The translations under genes were made by a program, and so were the position numbers. This document shows positions 52,062 through 61,594 of a stretch of DNA of 64,000 nucleotides, one piece after another. Each line of letters starts with the position of its first letter. Within the stretch, counting starts at the first letter, position 1. This stretch comes from Pseudomonadota bacterium (GTDB taxonomy: Bacteria; Desulfobacterota; Desulfarculia; Desulfarculales; Desulfarculaceae). The stretch lies in assembly GCA_018902755.1 (NCBI GenBank), contig JAHIQI010000053.1:59897-123896 (forward strand), given 5' to 3'. The notes under the pieces were generated by a model. It had not been told where the DNA came from. It searched no databases and worked only from the letters and a program-made list of their open reading frames with translations.

Positions 52062-53918
52062 TCATCCTTCTATCGCCTCCAACTTCTCCCACCGGGAGAA
52101 GACCTCTTCCATTTCCCGCTCCAGCGCCTCCAAGCGAGCGCTGATGGCCGCGGCCTCCTTGCCGCCCTTGGCGTACAGCTCCGGGTCGGACACCCGTTGG
52201 TGCAGCTCGGCCTGCTCCCGCTCCAGGGCCTCGATCTTTTGGGGCAGCTCGGCCAACTCCCGCTTTTGGTTGAAGCTCAACTTGCGGGGGCGTTCCTGGG
52301 GAGGCCGCTTCTTGGCCTTGGCGGGCTTGGGGGGCTTGGCCTGCTCCGAATTAGGCGCGGCCGCCCGTTGGGCCAGCCAGTCGTCATAGCCGCCCGCGTA
52401 CTCGCCGACCCGGCCCCCCCCCTCCAGGACCAGGGTGCCGGCCACCACGTTGTTGAGGAACTGGCGGTCGTGGCTGACCAAGAGCACCGTGCCCTCGAAC
52501 TCCACCAGAAGGTTTTCCAGCAGCAGCAGGGTGTCGCGGTCCAGGTCGTTGGTGGGCTCGTCCAGCACCAGGAGGTTGGCCGGTTTGGCGAACAGCTTGG
52601 CCAACAGCAGGCGGTTGCGCTCCCCGCCGGAGAGCACCCGCACCGGGCTGTGCACCCGGTCGGCGGTGAAAAGAAAGTCCTTGAGGTAGCTGATGACGTG
52701 GCGTTGGCGGCCGCCGACCACCAGGGTGTCCTGGCCCTCGACCAGGTTCTCCTGCACGGTCTTGTCGTAGTCCAGTTCCTCGCGCATCTGGTCGAAGTAG
52801 GCTATCTCCAGATTGGCCCCCAGGCGGATGCTCCCGGACATGGGCTCCAGGCCGCCCAGCAGAATCTTGAGCAGGGTGGTCTTGCCAGAGCCGTTGGGGC
52901 CCATGATGCCGATTTTGTCGCCCCGGAGGATCAGGGTGCTGAAATCCTTGATGAGCGGCTCTCCGCCCTCATAGGCGAAGCCGACCTCGCTGACCTCGGC
53001 CACCACCTTGCCCGACAGGCCCGCCTGTTGGGTTTGCAGCCGGGCCGAGCCCAGGACCTCCCTGCGCTTGGCCCGCTGCTCACGCATCTGCATGAGCCGC
53101 CGCACCCGGCCCTCGTCGCGGGTGCGCCGGGCCCTGATCCCCCGGTGCAACCACTCCTCCTCCTGGCTCATCTTCTTGTCGAACTTGGCCCGCTGCTCCT
53201 GCTCCATGACCAGGGCCTCTTCCCGGCGGCGCAGGAACTCGTCGTAGGGGCAGTTCCAGTCGTAGAGGGCGCCCCGGTCCAGTTCCACCACCCGGGTGGC
53301 CAGGTTGCGGGCAAAGGCCCGGTCGTGGGAGATAAAGACCATGGCCCCCTGGTAGCCCGCCAGGAACTCCTCCAACCAGACGATGGCGCTGATGTCCAGG
53401 TGGTTGGTGGGCTCGTCCAAGAGCAGCAACTGAGGGCTCTTGGCCAAGGCCCTGGCCAGCAGCACCCGGCGCTTTAGCCCGCCGGACAGGGTTTCCACCC
53501 GCGCCCCGGGCTCCAGGCCCAGGCGGGTCAGCGCGGTGCGCAACCTTCGGTCAGCCTCCCAGAGGGCCTGGTCGTTGCCCTGCTCGGCGCTTTGCCCCCC
53601 GCCCTGCCCCCGGCGCAACTGAATGAGGACCCGGCCCATGGCCCCCAGGCCCTGGGCGGCCACCTCGTAGACCTCGCCCTCCATGCCGCCGGGCACGTTT
53701 TGGGGCAGGTAGCCGGTTTCCAGGCCCACCTCGCGGCTGATCTCGCCCGAGTCGGGCGGAAGCTCGCCGGCAAGCACCTTGAGCAGGCTGGACTTGCCCG
53801 CCCCGTTGCGGCCCAAAAGGCACACCCGCTCGCCGGGCTGCACCCGGAAGCCGATCCCCTCCAGGAGGTTGGGACCGCCAAAGGCCAGGCTGACGTCGAA
53901 TAGGTTGATAAGGGCCAA
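52062..53918 (-). CDS. ABC-F family ATPase (Uup-like)
   Basis: 618 residues with two ABC cassettes and no membrane part. Cassette 1: GRNGAGKSS, LSGGLKRRVLLARAL, LLLLDEPTNHLD; cassette 2: GPNGSGKTT, LSGGERNRLLLAKL, LLVLDEPTNDLD. A charged linker joins them and the C-terminal ~85 residues form a Lys/Glu-rich coiled coil as in Uup. ABC-F proteins bind ribosomes or branched DNA intermediates and are not transporters. Monocistronic here. Confidence 0.94.
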   Translation of the reverse strand: MALINLFDVSLAFGGPNLLEGIGFRVQPGERVCLLGRNGAGKSSLLKVLAGELPPDSGEISREVGLETGYLPQNVPGGMEGEVYEVAAQGLGAMGRVLIQLRRGQGGGQSAEQGNDQALWEADRRLRTALTRLGLEPGARVETLSGGLKRRVLLARALAKSPQLLLLDEPTNHLDISAIVWLEEFLAGYQGAMVFISHDRAFARNLATRVVELDRGALYDWNCPYDEFLRRREEALVMEQEQRAKFDKKMSQEEEWLHRGIRARRTRDEGRVRRLMQMREQRAKRREVLGSARLQTQQAGLSGKVVAEVSEVGFAYEGGEPLIKDFSTLILRGDKIGIMGPNGSGKTTLLKILLGGLEPMSGSIRLGANLEIAYFDQMREELDYDKTVQENLVEGQDTLVVGGRQRHVISYLKDFLFTADRVHSPVRVLSGGERNRLLLAKLFAKPANLLVLDEPTNDLDRDTLLLLENLLVEFEGTVLLVSHDRQFLNNVVAGTLVLEGGGRVGEYAGGYDDWLAQRAAAPNSEQAKPPKPAKAKKRPPQERPRKLSFNQKRELAELPQKIEALEREQAELHQRVSDPELYAKGGKEAAAISARLEALEREMEEVFSRWEKLEAIEG

Positions 53919-54066
53919 GGATGCGCTCCGCCGGGTTCGCTGTCTTCATGTGCCGTCTACCAGGAGGCTGGAATCATACCCTGCGCGGCGCGATTATTCA
54001 TGACCGGCGGAGGTAGCGTTGATGATAATCGCTAAAGACATGCGCGATTTAAGAACACCGGGTTCA

Positions 54067-54075
54067 TGCTAGAAT
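54067..54075 (+). promoter_or_regulatory. Extended -10 element before the DUF362 gene
   Basis: TGC followed by TAGAAT (54070-54075), about 75 bases before the TTG start. No good -35 seen. Confidence 0.4.
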
Positions 54076-54148
54076 TTAACTGAGCGCCCTTGGCGGCACA
54101 CCCATCCGCCATTTACCTGCGAACACCCAAACATCTGGAGTTGGCCAA

Positions 54149-55258
54149 TTGTCCTCAACCACCAACCGATCCAAGGCAGTGGTGAGCCTGGCCCAGGTGG
54201 AGCGAGACGCTTCGCCTTCGCAAATCATGGCCGCCACGCGGCGAGTGGCTGAAGCGTCCGGCGATTTCTCATGGCTGAGCCCCGGCGACACGGTGTTCAT
54301 CAAACCGGTGATCAACTCGGGCAACCCCTACCCCGCCACCACCAGCCCCTCCGCCGTGGCGGCCATGGTCGGCCTGCTCAAGGAAAAGGGGGCGGGCCGG
54401 ATTCTGGTGGGCGATATGGGGGGCATCGCGCATCTAAAGCAACGCCCGCAAGGGGTCAAAGGCAGCACCCGAAGGCTAGCCATGGCCACCGGCCTGGCCC
54501 AGGCCGCCGAGGAGGCCGGGGCGGAGTTGCACTTTTTCGAGGAAGCCGGTTGGGACGCTTTTTTTGAAGACCATCCCGCGCCAGGCTCCCACTGGAAGGG
54601 CGGCCTGATGCTACCCATGGTGCTGCGCCAGGTGGACCACATCGTGCTCATGCCCCGATGCAGCCGCCACGCCCTTTTGGGAAGCACCCTGGGCCTCAAG
54701 GCGGTGGTGGGCTACATGCGCTTCGACACCCGCCTGGAATACCACCGACATGGCGCGCACATCCAGGAGATGACCGCCGAGGCCAACACGGTGAGCACTT
54801 TGCTGGAAAAGCAACGCCTGGTGGTAAGCGCGGCGGACAAAATTATGGCCAACTATGGGCCGGACAAGGGCCTGGTGCTGACGCCGGAGGTGGGCCTGGT
54901 CATGGCCTCCACCTCGGTTACGGCCCACGACCTCGTGTCCCTGGCCTGGCTGATCCTCAACCGCCGGGCGCTTTCGGGAGAACAACTGGGCATGTTCAGC
55001 GATCCCAACAGCAGCCAACTGGTGGCCAACCTGGCCAATCATGCGGTGGCCGGCATGCTGGGCGGGTTGGGGGCGGCCCTGACGGCCCAGACCCTCACGC
55101 GCCAGGATTTGGCCTCCATAGGGCAGGATCGGATTCTGGCCAGGGCCTTTGAGGTTCTGGGCGGCGTCCCCGAAGTCGAGCCCATGTTGAGCGGACCTGA
55201 GCTGAAACAAGGGCTTATAGATGATCTGATGGGCGTGGCCTCCTTGGGGGTTGCCTGA
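54149..55258 (+). CDS. DUF362 domain protein
   Basis: 369 residues. GDTVFIKPVINSGNPYPATTSPSAVAAMVGLLKEKGAGRILVGD and the central LMPRCSRHALLGSTLGLKAVVGYM match DUF362, a family often linked to ferredoxin-like domains; no Fe-S motif is present here, so this is the short form. Start TTG 54149 with TGGAG 8 bases upstream. Function unknown. It faces the ATP-grasp/Mur operon convergently, 16 bp away. Confidence 0.82.
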   Translation: MSSTTNRSKAVVSLAQVERDASPSQIMAATRRVAEASGDFSWLSPGDTVFIKPVINSGNPYPATTSPSAVAAMVGLLKEKGAGRILVGDMGGIAHLKQRPQGVKGSTRRLAMATGLAQAAEEAGAELHFFEEAGWDAFFEDHPAPGSHWKGGLMLPMVLRQVDHIVLMPRCSRHALLGSTLGLKAVVGYMRFDTRLEYHRHGAHIQEMTAEANTVSTLLEKQRLVVSAADKIMANYGPDKGLVLTPEVGLVMASTSVTAHDLVSLAWLILNRRALSGEQLGMFSDPNSSQLVANLANHAVAGMLGGLGAALTAQTLTRQDLASIGQDRILARAFEVLGGVPEVEPMLSGPELKQGLIDDLMGVASLGVA

Positions 55259-55274
55259 CCCCGGCCTTTCCCCA

Positions 55275-56495
55275 TCATTCCCGCCGCGTTTTACCCAGGT
55301 GTGCCAAGCCTAGCAGGCCCAGCCTGGCGCAAGCGGCCAGGAAGACCAGTGGGTCCCGCCAATTGGCATGGGCATCCACCAGCGGGCCGGGCCGCAGGGA
55401 AGCCAGCCATTGCCGCAGCGTCCAGCGCCGCCCGCCGGCGGTGGCCCCGCTGAGCGCCAAGATGGGGTCGCTGATCATATCCACCCAGCACCCCGGCCGG
55501 CCGGTGACGATCCGACTGGTTCGCGGCCCCTGGTCGCGGCAATGGGCCAGGCCCAACAGGGGCAGGTTGAGCCCCATGATGGTGGCGATGTAGTTGGGCA
55601 TGCCCGGCCTGGGGTTCAGCTCGATGAAGACCGGCGGCTCGTCCCCCGGGCGGATCAGGAACTCCAGGTCGAAAAAACCGGAGTAGTCCAAGGTCTCCAG
55701 AAAATGCACCGCCGTCTGTCGGCTGGCCTCGCCCGCGGAAAAGACCCAGGCGGTGGCGCACCCGCCCAGGCGGGGAGGACGGCTGCGGAGCTTGCTTATT
55801 CCGGCCATGAAAAGCGATCCGCCCGGCGAACGGTAGCCCTGCCAGGCGCTCAAGGTCACTCCGGGGGCACGCAGGAAACGCTGGGCCAGGATGGTGCACG
55901 GGGGGCCCGCGGGGCTCCAGCCCCGGCCCCACTGCCGCAACTGGGAGGCGCTGTGGAACTCGGCGGTGGGGAAGCCCAGGGCCTCGTCGCCCAGGCCCTT
56001 GGTGTCCGGCTTGATGATCACCGGCAGGCGGGCCTCGGCCCAGTCCAGCAAGGCCTCCCAGTCCCGGCCCGGCTCGAACACCATGGTTTCAGGCTGCGCC
56101 ACCCCGTGCCCCAGGCACCAGCGGTGCATGGCGCTCTTGCGCAGGGTCAAATCCACCACCTCCGGCGAAGCGAGCGGCAGATGAACGCGCGGGCCCAACT
56201 CATGTCGATGCCGGTTGAGGATATTCACCCAGGGCTCGTTGGTGGGGATGACAAAGGCCTGGGTGCCCAGACGGGCCAGGCGCGCGGCCAGGGCTCCGGC
56301 CACGGTGGCTTCCTCCTTCAGGGAGGGGAGCAGCCAGCGCTCCGCCACCAGGCGGGAGAAGAAGACCGGTCCCCGGTGCTCATCGGCCACCACGGGCCGT
56401 ATGCCCGCGTCCCGAAGGGAGCGCACCAGGCCGTAGGCGTTGGCCCCCGAGCCCAAAACCACCGGCGTCACTTGCTGATCGTTCATGGCTGTCAC
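55275..56495 (-). CDS. ATP-grasp carboxylate ligase-like protein
   Basis: 406 residues. The N-terminal Rossmann part VVLGSGANAYGLVRSLRDAG is followed by ATP-grasp elements LPVIIKPDTKGLGDE (ATP-binding Lys), FFDLEFLIR and FIELNPRPGMPNY (Mg ligands Glu/Asn). This resembles CarB/D-Ala ligase-type enzymes acting on a carboxylate. Last gene of the minus-strand operon after the Mur ligase (22 bp), so the two may build successive amide bonds on one envelope molecule. Confidence 0.85.
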   Translation of the reverse strand: MTAMNDQQVTPVVLGSGANAYGLVRSLRDAGIRPVVADEHRGPVFFSRLVAERWLLPSLKEEATVAGALAARLARLGTQAFVIPTNEPWVNILNRHRHELGPRVHLPLASPEVVDLTLRKSAMHRWCLGHGVAQPETMVFEPGRDWEALLDWAEARLPVIIKPDTKGLGDEALGFPTAEFHSASQLRQWGRGWSPAGPPCTILAQRFLRAPGVTLSAWQGYRSPGGSLFMAGISKLRSRPPRLGGCATAWVFSAGEASRQTAVHFLETLDYSGFFDLEFLIRPGDEPPVFIELNPRPGMPNYIATIMGLNLPLLGLAHCRDQGPRTSRIVTGRPGCWVDMISDPILALSGATAGGRRWTLRQWLASLRPGPLVDAHANWRDPLVFLAACARLGLLGLAHLGKTRRE

Positions 56496-56517
56496 AGCGC
56501 AATGGTCCTTTGCTTGC

Positions 56518-57822
56518 TCATATGCGCCGGTCCTGGTCGCTGTTGGCCGTGGGGCCGGCGAGCATCCCGCATTTGTCGCAGATCAGCGATGTCCACTCAC
56601 ACTGCTTGACCGAGCATGAAACCGGCTTGCCCAGCAGCATGAGGGTTATTCGCCTTAGCTGCATGTCGCGGCGGCCCTTTATCAGGACCAAGTCGCCCGG
56701 TTGCAGGCGGCTGCTCAACTCCTGGGCGGCCTGGTGCACACTGCGGCCGCAATTGATGATGTTCTCCTCGGCCATGCCGGCCTTTTTGGCAGCCGAGGCC
56801 ATGCCCTTGGAGTCCGAGCCCATGACCAGCAGCAGGTCCGCGAACCCGCCCGTCTGCCCCCCGAACTCCTTGGCGATCCGATGCCCGCCGCCCATGGGGG
56901 TTTCCAACGCCCCCAGGACCACCACCTTGCGCTTGGCCGGCACCTTGGCCAAAAAATCCAAAGCCGCCTGGAAGGTCTCCGCGGTGCCCTTGTTGTGGTC
57001 TTCCAGGAGGCACACGCCGTCGTCCAGCCAAACCGGGTGCATGCGCCCCGGCAGGGGCGCGAGCCCCCGCAGGGCGGAGGCGATCTCATCCAGGCCCAGG
57101 CCCAGGTGCAGGGCCACCGCGCAACAGGCCAGGGCGCACATGATCAAATGCTCCCCAAACAAGGGCAAGGCCATCCGTTGGCGAATGCCTGGCGCGACCA
57201 GGGTGAAGCCGCTGCCGCTGGGCCAGTCCAGGCTGATGTCCTTTGCCCGCACCTGGTTTTGCGGCCCCAGGCCGTAGAAGACCACCTTGGCCGAGGTGAG
57301 ATCGGCCATGGCCCGCACCTTGGGGTCGTCGCCGTTGAGCACGGCCAGGCCGCCGGGCCTCAAGGCTCTCACCATCATGGACTTCTCCCTGAATATGCCC
57401 TCCTGGCCGCCCAGGGACGGATGGTGGTCGCTGCCCACCGTGGTCACCACCGCGATGTCCGGGCGCAGCATCCAGGCATAGCGCCCCATCTGGCCGACGC
57501 GGCTGATGCCCACCTCCAGCACCAGGGGCTTGTCGCGGCGGCGCGGGGACACCAGCTTGCGCACCAAGTGCAGGCCGTAGTTGAGGTTGACCCGACCGCC
57601 GTCTTGGGTGCCGAGCATTTTTTGCAGGATATAGGCGGTGGTGGTCTTGCCGGTGGAGCCCACCACCGTGACTACCATGCGCCCGCCCCCCCAGGTGCGG
57701 CGGTACAGCCCGGCCAGGCGATAGAGCGGCAGCCAGGCCCGGGCGTTCCACGCCCGGACGACGGCGTCCTTGCGGTTGCTCGATGCGAGCAACCGGGGCA
57801 CATCGCGCCACTTCCAGGCCAT
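56518..57822 (-). CDS. Mur ligase family protein with a C-terminal four-Cys motif
   Basis: 434 residues. VVTVVGSTGKTTTAYILQKML is the Mur ATP loop; LEVGISRVGQMG, TTVGSDHH and LNGDDPKV are central-domain motifs, and APLPGRMHPVWLDDG plus KGRRDMQL form the C-domain. The usual MurF N-terminal UDP-binding domain is absent; a basic helix of ~45 residues replaces it. The usual YNANP-type segment is LLEDHNKGTAET. The C-terminus has CSVKQC and CDKC (C-x4-C-x6-C-x2-C), a likely zinc site. GGGGAGG precedes ATG 57822. Product unknown; an amino-acid ligation is expected. Confidence 0.85.
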   Translation of the reverse strand: MAWKWRDVPRLLASSNRKDAVVRAWNARAWLPLYRLAGLYRRTWGGGRMVVTVVGSTGKTTTAYILQKMLGTQDGGRVNLNYGLHLVRKLVSPRRRDKPLVLEVGISRVGQMGRYAWMLRPDIAVVTTVGSDHHPSLGGQEGIFREKSMMVRALRPGGLAVLNGDDPKVRAMADLTSAKVVFYGLGPQNQVRAKDISLDWPSGSGFTLVAPGIRQRMALPLFGEHLIMCALACCAVALHLGLGLDEIASALRGLAPLPGRMHPVWLDDGVCLLEDHNKGTAETFQAALDFLAKVPAKRKVVVLGALETPMGGGHRIAKEFGGQTGGFADLLLVMGSDSKGMASAAKKAGMAEENIINCGRSVHQAAQELSSRLQPGDLVLIKGRRDMQLRRITLMLLGKPVSCSVKQCEWTSLICDKCGMLAGPTANSDQDRRI

Positions 57823-57825
57823 GGC

Positions 57826-60147
57826 TTACCTCCCCGCCTTTGCCGACCCGCCGAGGGGGCGCAGGTCCAGACGGTCGATGAAAAGGTAACAGCGCCGCTC
57901 CGGGCAAGAGAGCCACTCCACGGACACGTCTACATAGCCGGGGGCCCCCGGCGCAAGCGGGAAGATCATCTTGGCGCCCTGGGCGCAGGGCCGCTCCCCA
58001 GATGGGCGGCCGTCGAGGTTTAGGCGTACCAGGCCGGGAGCGCCGCAGAACCCCACCACGGTGAGGGCGCAGCGACCGCCGGGATAGTGCATGCGGCCCA
58101 AAACCCGGCCGCCGGAAGCCAGGCTGCGGCCCACCGGCTTGGCCCCTCCGGCCACGATACCGTACAAGGAGGCCCGCTCCCCGGCCATCTGCTCCGCCTC
58201 CAGGGAGCGGGGCGGGAACATCGCGGACAGGCTCAACAGTACGCCCAGGCCCAGGGCAAGCAGCAGCCCGGCTAGGCCCCATTGGCGCGGGCCCCAGGCG
58301 GCGGCGACCGGCGGCCTTTTATTGGCGCGCCAAACACCCCAGGCCATCCCCGCCACGAGCAGGGCCCCGCCCACCAGGCAGGGCCACCACCAGCTCTCCA
58401 GGGCGAAGGAGGACGGGAACAGATGGTGCACATCGCGCCCCAACCAACGGCCCGCCAGGCCCAACAGCTTGTGCATGCCGGTGGTCTTGTGGAACTGGGC
58501 CGAGGGGATCAAGGTCAAAGCCAGGCTTCCCATCATGGTCAGTCCGGCCAGGGCCAAGAGCACTGCTCGCCAGGCGCCGCGCCGCAGGTATTGCCAGGCA
58601 AAGCCTATGAACAGGGCGGCGGCGGGCAGGGCAACGGCCAGGAAGCGGCCCGGCGGGCCGTTGCCGCCGAAAAAGCGGTCCCAGCGCAAAAAACCGATAA
58701 GGCCCAGGTAAAACAGGGCCGGTATCAGGGCCTGGCGGGAAGCGGCGGGCAGGCGCAGGCAGGCCGCGGGCAAGGCGGCCAGGGCCAGCAAAAATATGGG
58801 GGCGGGCAACAGGACGCCGTGCTCCTGGTCCAGCCCCACCCCGCCCAGGAACACCCCCACGGGACGCCACCAACTCCCGGCGGCGGCCCAGCGCTCCAGG
58901 TACATCCGGCCCCAGTGGCCCACGTCCCACAGCAGCAGGCCGGAGCGCTCCAGGCCCAAGGCCAGCCCGATCCCCAGGGCCACCGCCGCCCCGGCCCAAA
59001 GCCAAGCCGCGCGGCGGTTGGAGCGGCGCAGGCACACCCACTGCTCCACCGCCCCGGCGAGCAGCAGGCCCACGGACAGGAATCCCAGGCGGTTCTTCAG
59101 CAGCAACAAGCCCAGGGCCACCGCCGCCAGACCGGCCCAGCATCGCAGGGGAGCCCTCTCCAGGCGTTGCAGCAGCAACATCCCCACGGCCAGCAGCAGC
59201 AACCCCGGCACGTCGGGCAGGGCGTGTTGGCCCAGGGTGAGGATGGGCGCCGAAGCGAACACCAGCAGCACCGCCACCCCTGCGGCCGGAGGCGAAAGCC
59301 CGCCGCGCCACAGCCAGGCCAGGAGCCCCACCGCGGCCAGGGCGGTGATGGCGGCCATGAACAGCATCACCCCCAAGCGGCCGCCCGCCCAATAAGCGGG
59401 AGCCAGCAAAAGGTGGAAAGCGGGGCTGCCCGCCCGCTTGATGTCCCAGGCCATGTCTTTGTGCCAGGCCCCGGTGTAAAAGGCCCGGTACTCCTTGTCC
59501 ACGACGGCTCGGCTCACGTCCGTGGTGCCGTGGCGCACCAGGGAATGGGTTATCAGCAGGTAGCGGACCTCGTCCCCCGCCGCGGAATAGGCCTTCCAGG
59601 TCCAGATGGACAGGGGGGCCAGCAGGCAAAAGGCCACCATGAAGACGGCGGCTCCCCGCCTGAAACCCATGTTGGGGCCGTCGCCGGCGGCGGGGAAAAG
59701 GCGGCTCAGGCAGATGACCAGGCCCACGCCCTTGAGGGCCACCACCGCCAGCAAAAGCGCTCCAACCAACACGAAGGGATGGGGCAGGCGAGTCCAGAGC
59801 AGCTCCGGCAACAGGACCAGGAGCAAGGCCAGGCTGCCCGCCAGGTCCCAGCGCCGGGCCTGGCGGGGTGATTCCCCCGAGGCGGACGGGAAGAACCAAA
59901 GCAGGAGCGAAAGCGCCAAGCTGGGCAGAGACGACGCCACCGGCAGGCCCAGGCCAAGGAAAAGGCGCAATCCGCCGGGCGGTATGTCCTGAAACAAGGC
60001 GCTGGACGCGGGGGTGTCGGGAATGCCCAGCCGGGCGGCAAAGGCGTGGGCCGCCAAGCCGCAAATCAGGCCGGTGGCCATGGACAGGCCAACCGGGTAC
60101 CAGGGGCCTAGGGGAGCGCGGTAGCTGTGCGCCTCAGGCCGCCGCAT
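57826..60147 (-). CDS. Polytopic membrane glycosyltransferase-like protein (PMT/ArnT type)
   Basis: 773 residues with about a dozen or more hydrophobic helices and a soluble C-terminal beta-rich part (~120 residues). AAGDEVRYLLITHSLVRHG near residue 215 fits the first periplasmic loop Asp-Glu of the PMT/ArnT GT-C superfamily. GT-C enzymes transfer sugars from polyprenyl-phosphate donors on the outer side of the inner membrane. ATG 60147 overlaps the methyltransferase end by 14 bases; the Mur ligase follows after 3 bp. Specific donor and acceptor unknown. Confidence 0.8.
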   Translation of the reverse strand: MRRPEAHSYRAPLGPWYPVGLSMATGLICGLAAHAFAARLGIPDTPASSALFQDIPPGGLRLFLGLGLPVASSLPSLALSLLLWFFPSASGESPRQARRWDLAGSLALLLVLLPELLWTRLPHPFVLVGALLLAVVALKGVGLVICLSRLFPAAGDGPNMGFRRGAAVFMVAFCLLAPLSIWTWKAYSAAGDEVRYLLITHSLVRHGTTDVSRAVVDKEYRAFYTGAWHKDMAWDIKRAGSPAFHLLLAPAYWAGGRLGVMLFMAAITALAAVGLLAWLWRGGLSPPAAGVAVLLVFASAPILTLGQHALPDVPGLLLLAVGMLLLQRLERAPLRCWAGLAAVALGLLLLKNRLGFLSVGLLLAGAVEQWVCLRRSNRRAAWLWAGAAVALGIGLALGLERSGLLLWDVGHWGRMYLERWAAAGSWWRPVGVFLGGVGLDQEHGVLLPAPIFLLALAALPAACLRLPAASRQALIPALFYLGLIGFLRWDRFFGGNGPPGRFLAVALPAAALFIGFAWQYLRRGAWRAVLLALAGLTMMGSLALTLIPSAQFHKTTGMHKLLGLAGRWLGRDVHHLFPSSFALESWWWPCLVGGALLVAGMAWGVWRANKRPPVAAAWGPRQWGLAGLLLALGLGVLLSLSAMFPPRSLEAEQMAGERASLYGIVAGGAKPVGRSLASGGRVLGRMHYPGGRCALTVVGFCGAPGLVRLNLDGRPSGERPCAQGAKMIFPLAPGAPGYVDVSVEWLSCPERRCYLFIDRLDLRPLGGSAKAGR

Positions 60148-61069
60148 CGTGAATCGCCGGCAACGGCTCGGCTTGTTCCAAGGGAATGGCGTCGACCCAG
60201 GCGAGGGGTTTCTCCACAATGGCGGCCACCAAATAGGAATGCCTTCTCAGCTTGGGGAAGTTGTTGTAAAGCCAGGCGAAAGGCTTAGTGGCCCAGGCGG
60301 TGGCGGCGGCCAGGCGCATGTTTTTGGTATGGAACAGGAGGTCGAGCATGCGCAGCCAACCGGGCATGAACAAGGCGCCGCTCACCCCGCGCATCTGGAA
60401 CCCCACATCGGACAACATATGTTGCAGCGACTTGGAGGAGAACGCCTTTTCCGGGCTGTAGGGATATTTGCCCACCATGGACAGCAGGCCCACGGTCAGA
60501 GGGCGCAGGAAAGGATCGTGCAGGTTGGGCACCCCGATTATGGCCCGCCCTCCCGGGGCCAAGACCCGGTAAAGCTCGGCGGCCGCCTGTTCATAATCTG
60601 GGAAATGCTCTATGGTGCCCATGGAATAGATATAGTCGAAAGAGCCGTCGGCAAAAGGGAGGTCGCGCACGTCCGCCACCAGCATATGGGCCCGGTGCCC
60701 GTTGCGGTTGGACAAGGCCAGTCGCGCCGTGCTCAGGGCTATGTCCACCCCCACGCCGTTGGCTCCCTGATCCGACAGCCAGAACAGCAACTCGGTGCTG
60801 CGGGCTTCGTTCCACAGGTCGGTCTTGAGCACCCGCGCTTGGCGCAGGTTGGGGAAGTTGTCCTTTATGAGGGCCTGCTCGCAATCGCGGTAGTAGCCGG
60901 TAGAGTAGGCGTTTTTCAGGGAGGGAAAGCTGTCGCCAATGGCGCTCCACTTCACGCCCTGGGCCTCCCTGGTCAGTTTTTGTTTTCGCACGATAGGCTC
61001 ATTATCCAAAGATGCACCGATCCCGACTGTTGCCTCATTTCGCCGAGCTAAACCGATCCACGCCCCCAT
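60134..61069 (-). CDS. SAM-dependent methyltransferase (Methyltransf_11 type)
   Basis: 311 residues. VLKTDLWNEA, GVGVDIALSTARLA, HMLVADVRDLPFADGSFDYIYSMGTIEHFPDY and LAPGGRAIIGVPN are the class I pattern. Motif I itself is unusual (LKTDLWNEARSTELL in place of a GxGxG loop), as in certain sugar-lipid methyltransferases. First gene of the four-gene minus operon. Confidence 0.82.
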   Translation of the reverse strand: MGAWIGLARRNEATVGIGASLDNEPIVRKQKLTREAQGVKWSAIGDSFPSLKNAYSTGYYRDCEQALIKDNFPNLRQARVLKTDLWNEARSTELLFWLSDQGANGVGVDIALSTARLALSNRNGHRAHMLVADVRDLPFADGSFDYIYSMGTIEHFPDYEQAAAELYRVLAPGGRAIIGVPNLHDPFLRPLTVGLLSMVGKYPYSPEKAFSSKSLQHMLSDVGFQMRGVSGALFMPGWLRMLDLLFHTKNMRLAAATAWATKPFAWLYNNFPKLRRHSYLVAAIVEKPLAWVDAIPLEQAEPLPAIHDAAA

Positions 61070-61594
61070 CCGGACCTATGGCGCTCCCATTAACCGGAAA
61101 TGGTTCGTCTGACGCCACGGGGTGCTAATTGCGGACCCCATAGACGGGCACAGATCACCGGGCAACGTACTGTTCCGGTCAAGTGGCGATATCAATCAAT
61201 AAATAGGTGCGGCGGCAAACAAAGGGGGATCGAGTTGACTAGACCCTGCCGATTTTGTGCATACCTTTGGAGCGTTGGTAGCGCCTTAAGAAGCACAGAA
61301 AGTTCTTGGGCAAAAATGGCTTGTAGGATGCTCGTAGGCCAATCGGGCAGGGACCGACCTTAGTTTAGTTTATGTCGCGGACCACCCTCCTTCCACATTC
61401 CCGGCGATCGGGTGAGTATAGTCATGCTTGCGCGCGGTCGGAGCCGGGCATCGCGCCGCGCCACTCATGTTCCTATGTTACATTATCAATTAAACTTTGC
61501 CGCAGGTTCAATGTAAAAGGGCGCGGCGCGGGTTCAACGCCAATCACAAGGGCCTAATTTAGGCATTCTCCCGTGGCCGCCGAGGGCCCCTAAG
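61070..61594. other. Intergenic region between two divergent envelope genes
   Basis: 525 bases, AT-richer in places (61180-61205, 61465-61500). No gene or RNA recognised. It should contain both divergent promoters, but none is convincing. A palindrome GCCTAA-T-TTAGGC at 61552-61564 lies 30 bases before the next ATG and may be an operator. Confidence 0.45.

Noticed and set aside
51954..53477. Plus-strand 507-residue frame over the ABC-F gene
   Set aside because: Complementary image of a clear two-cassette ABC protein.
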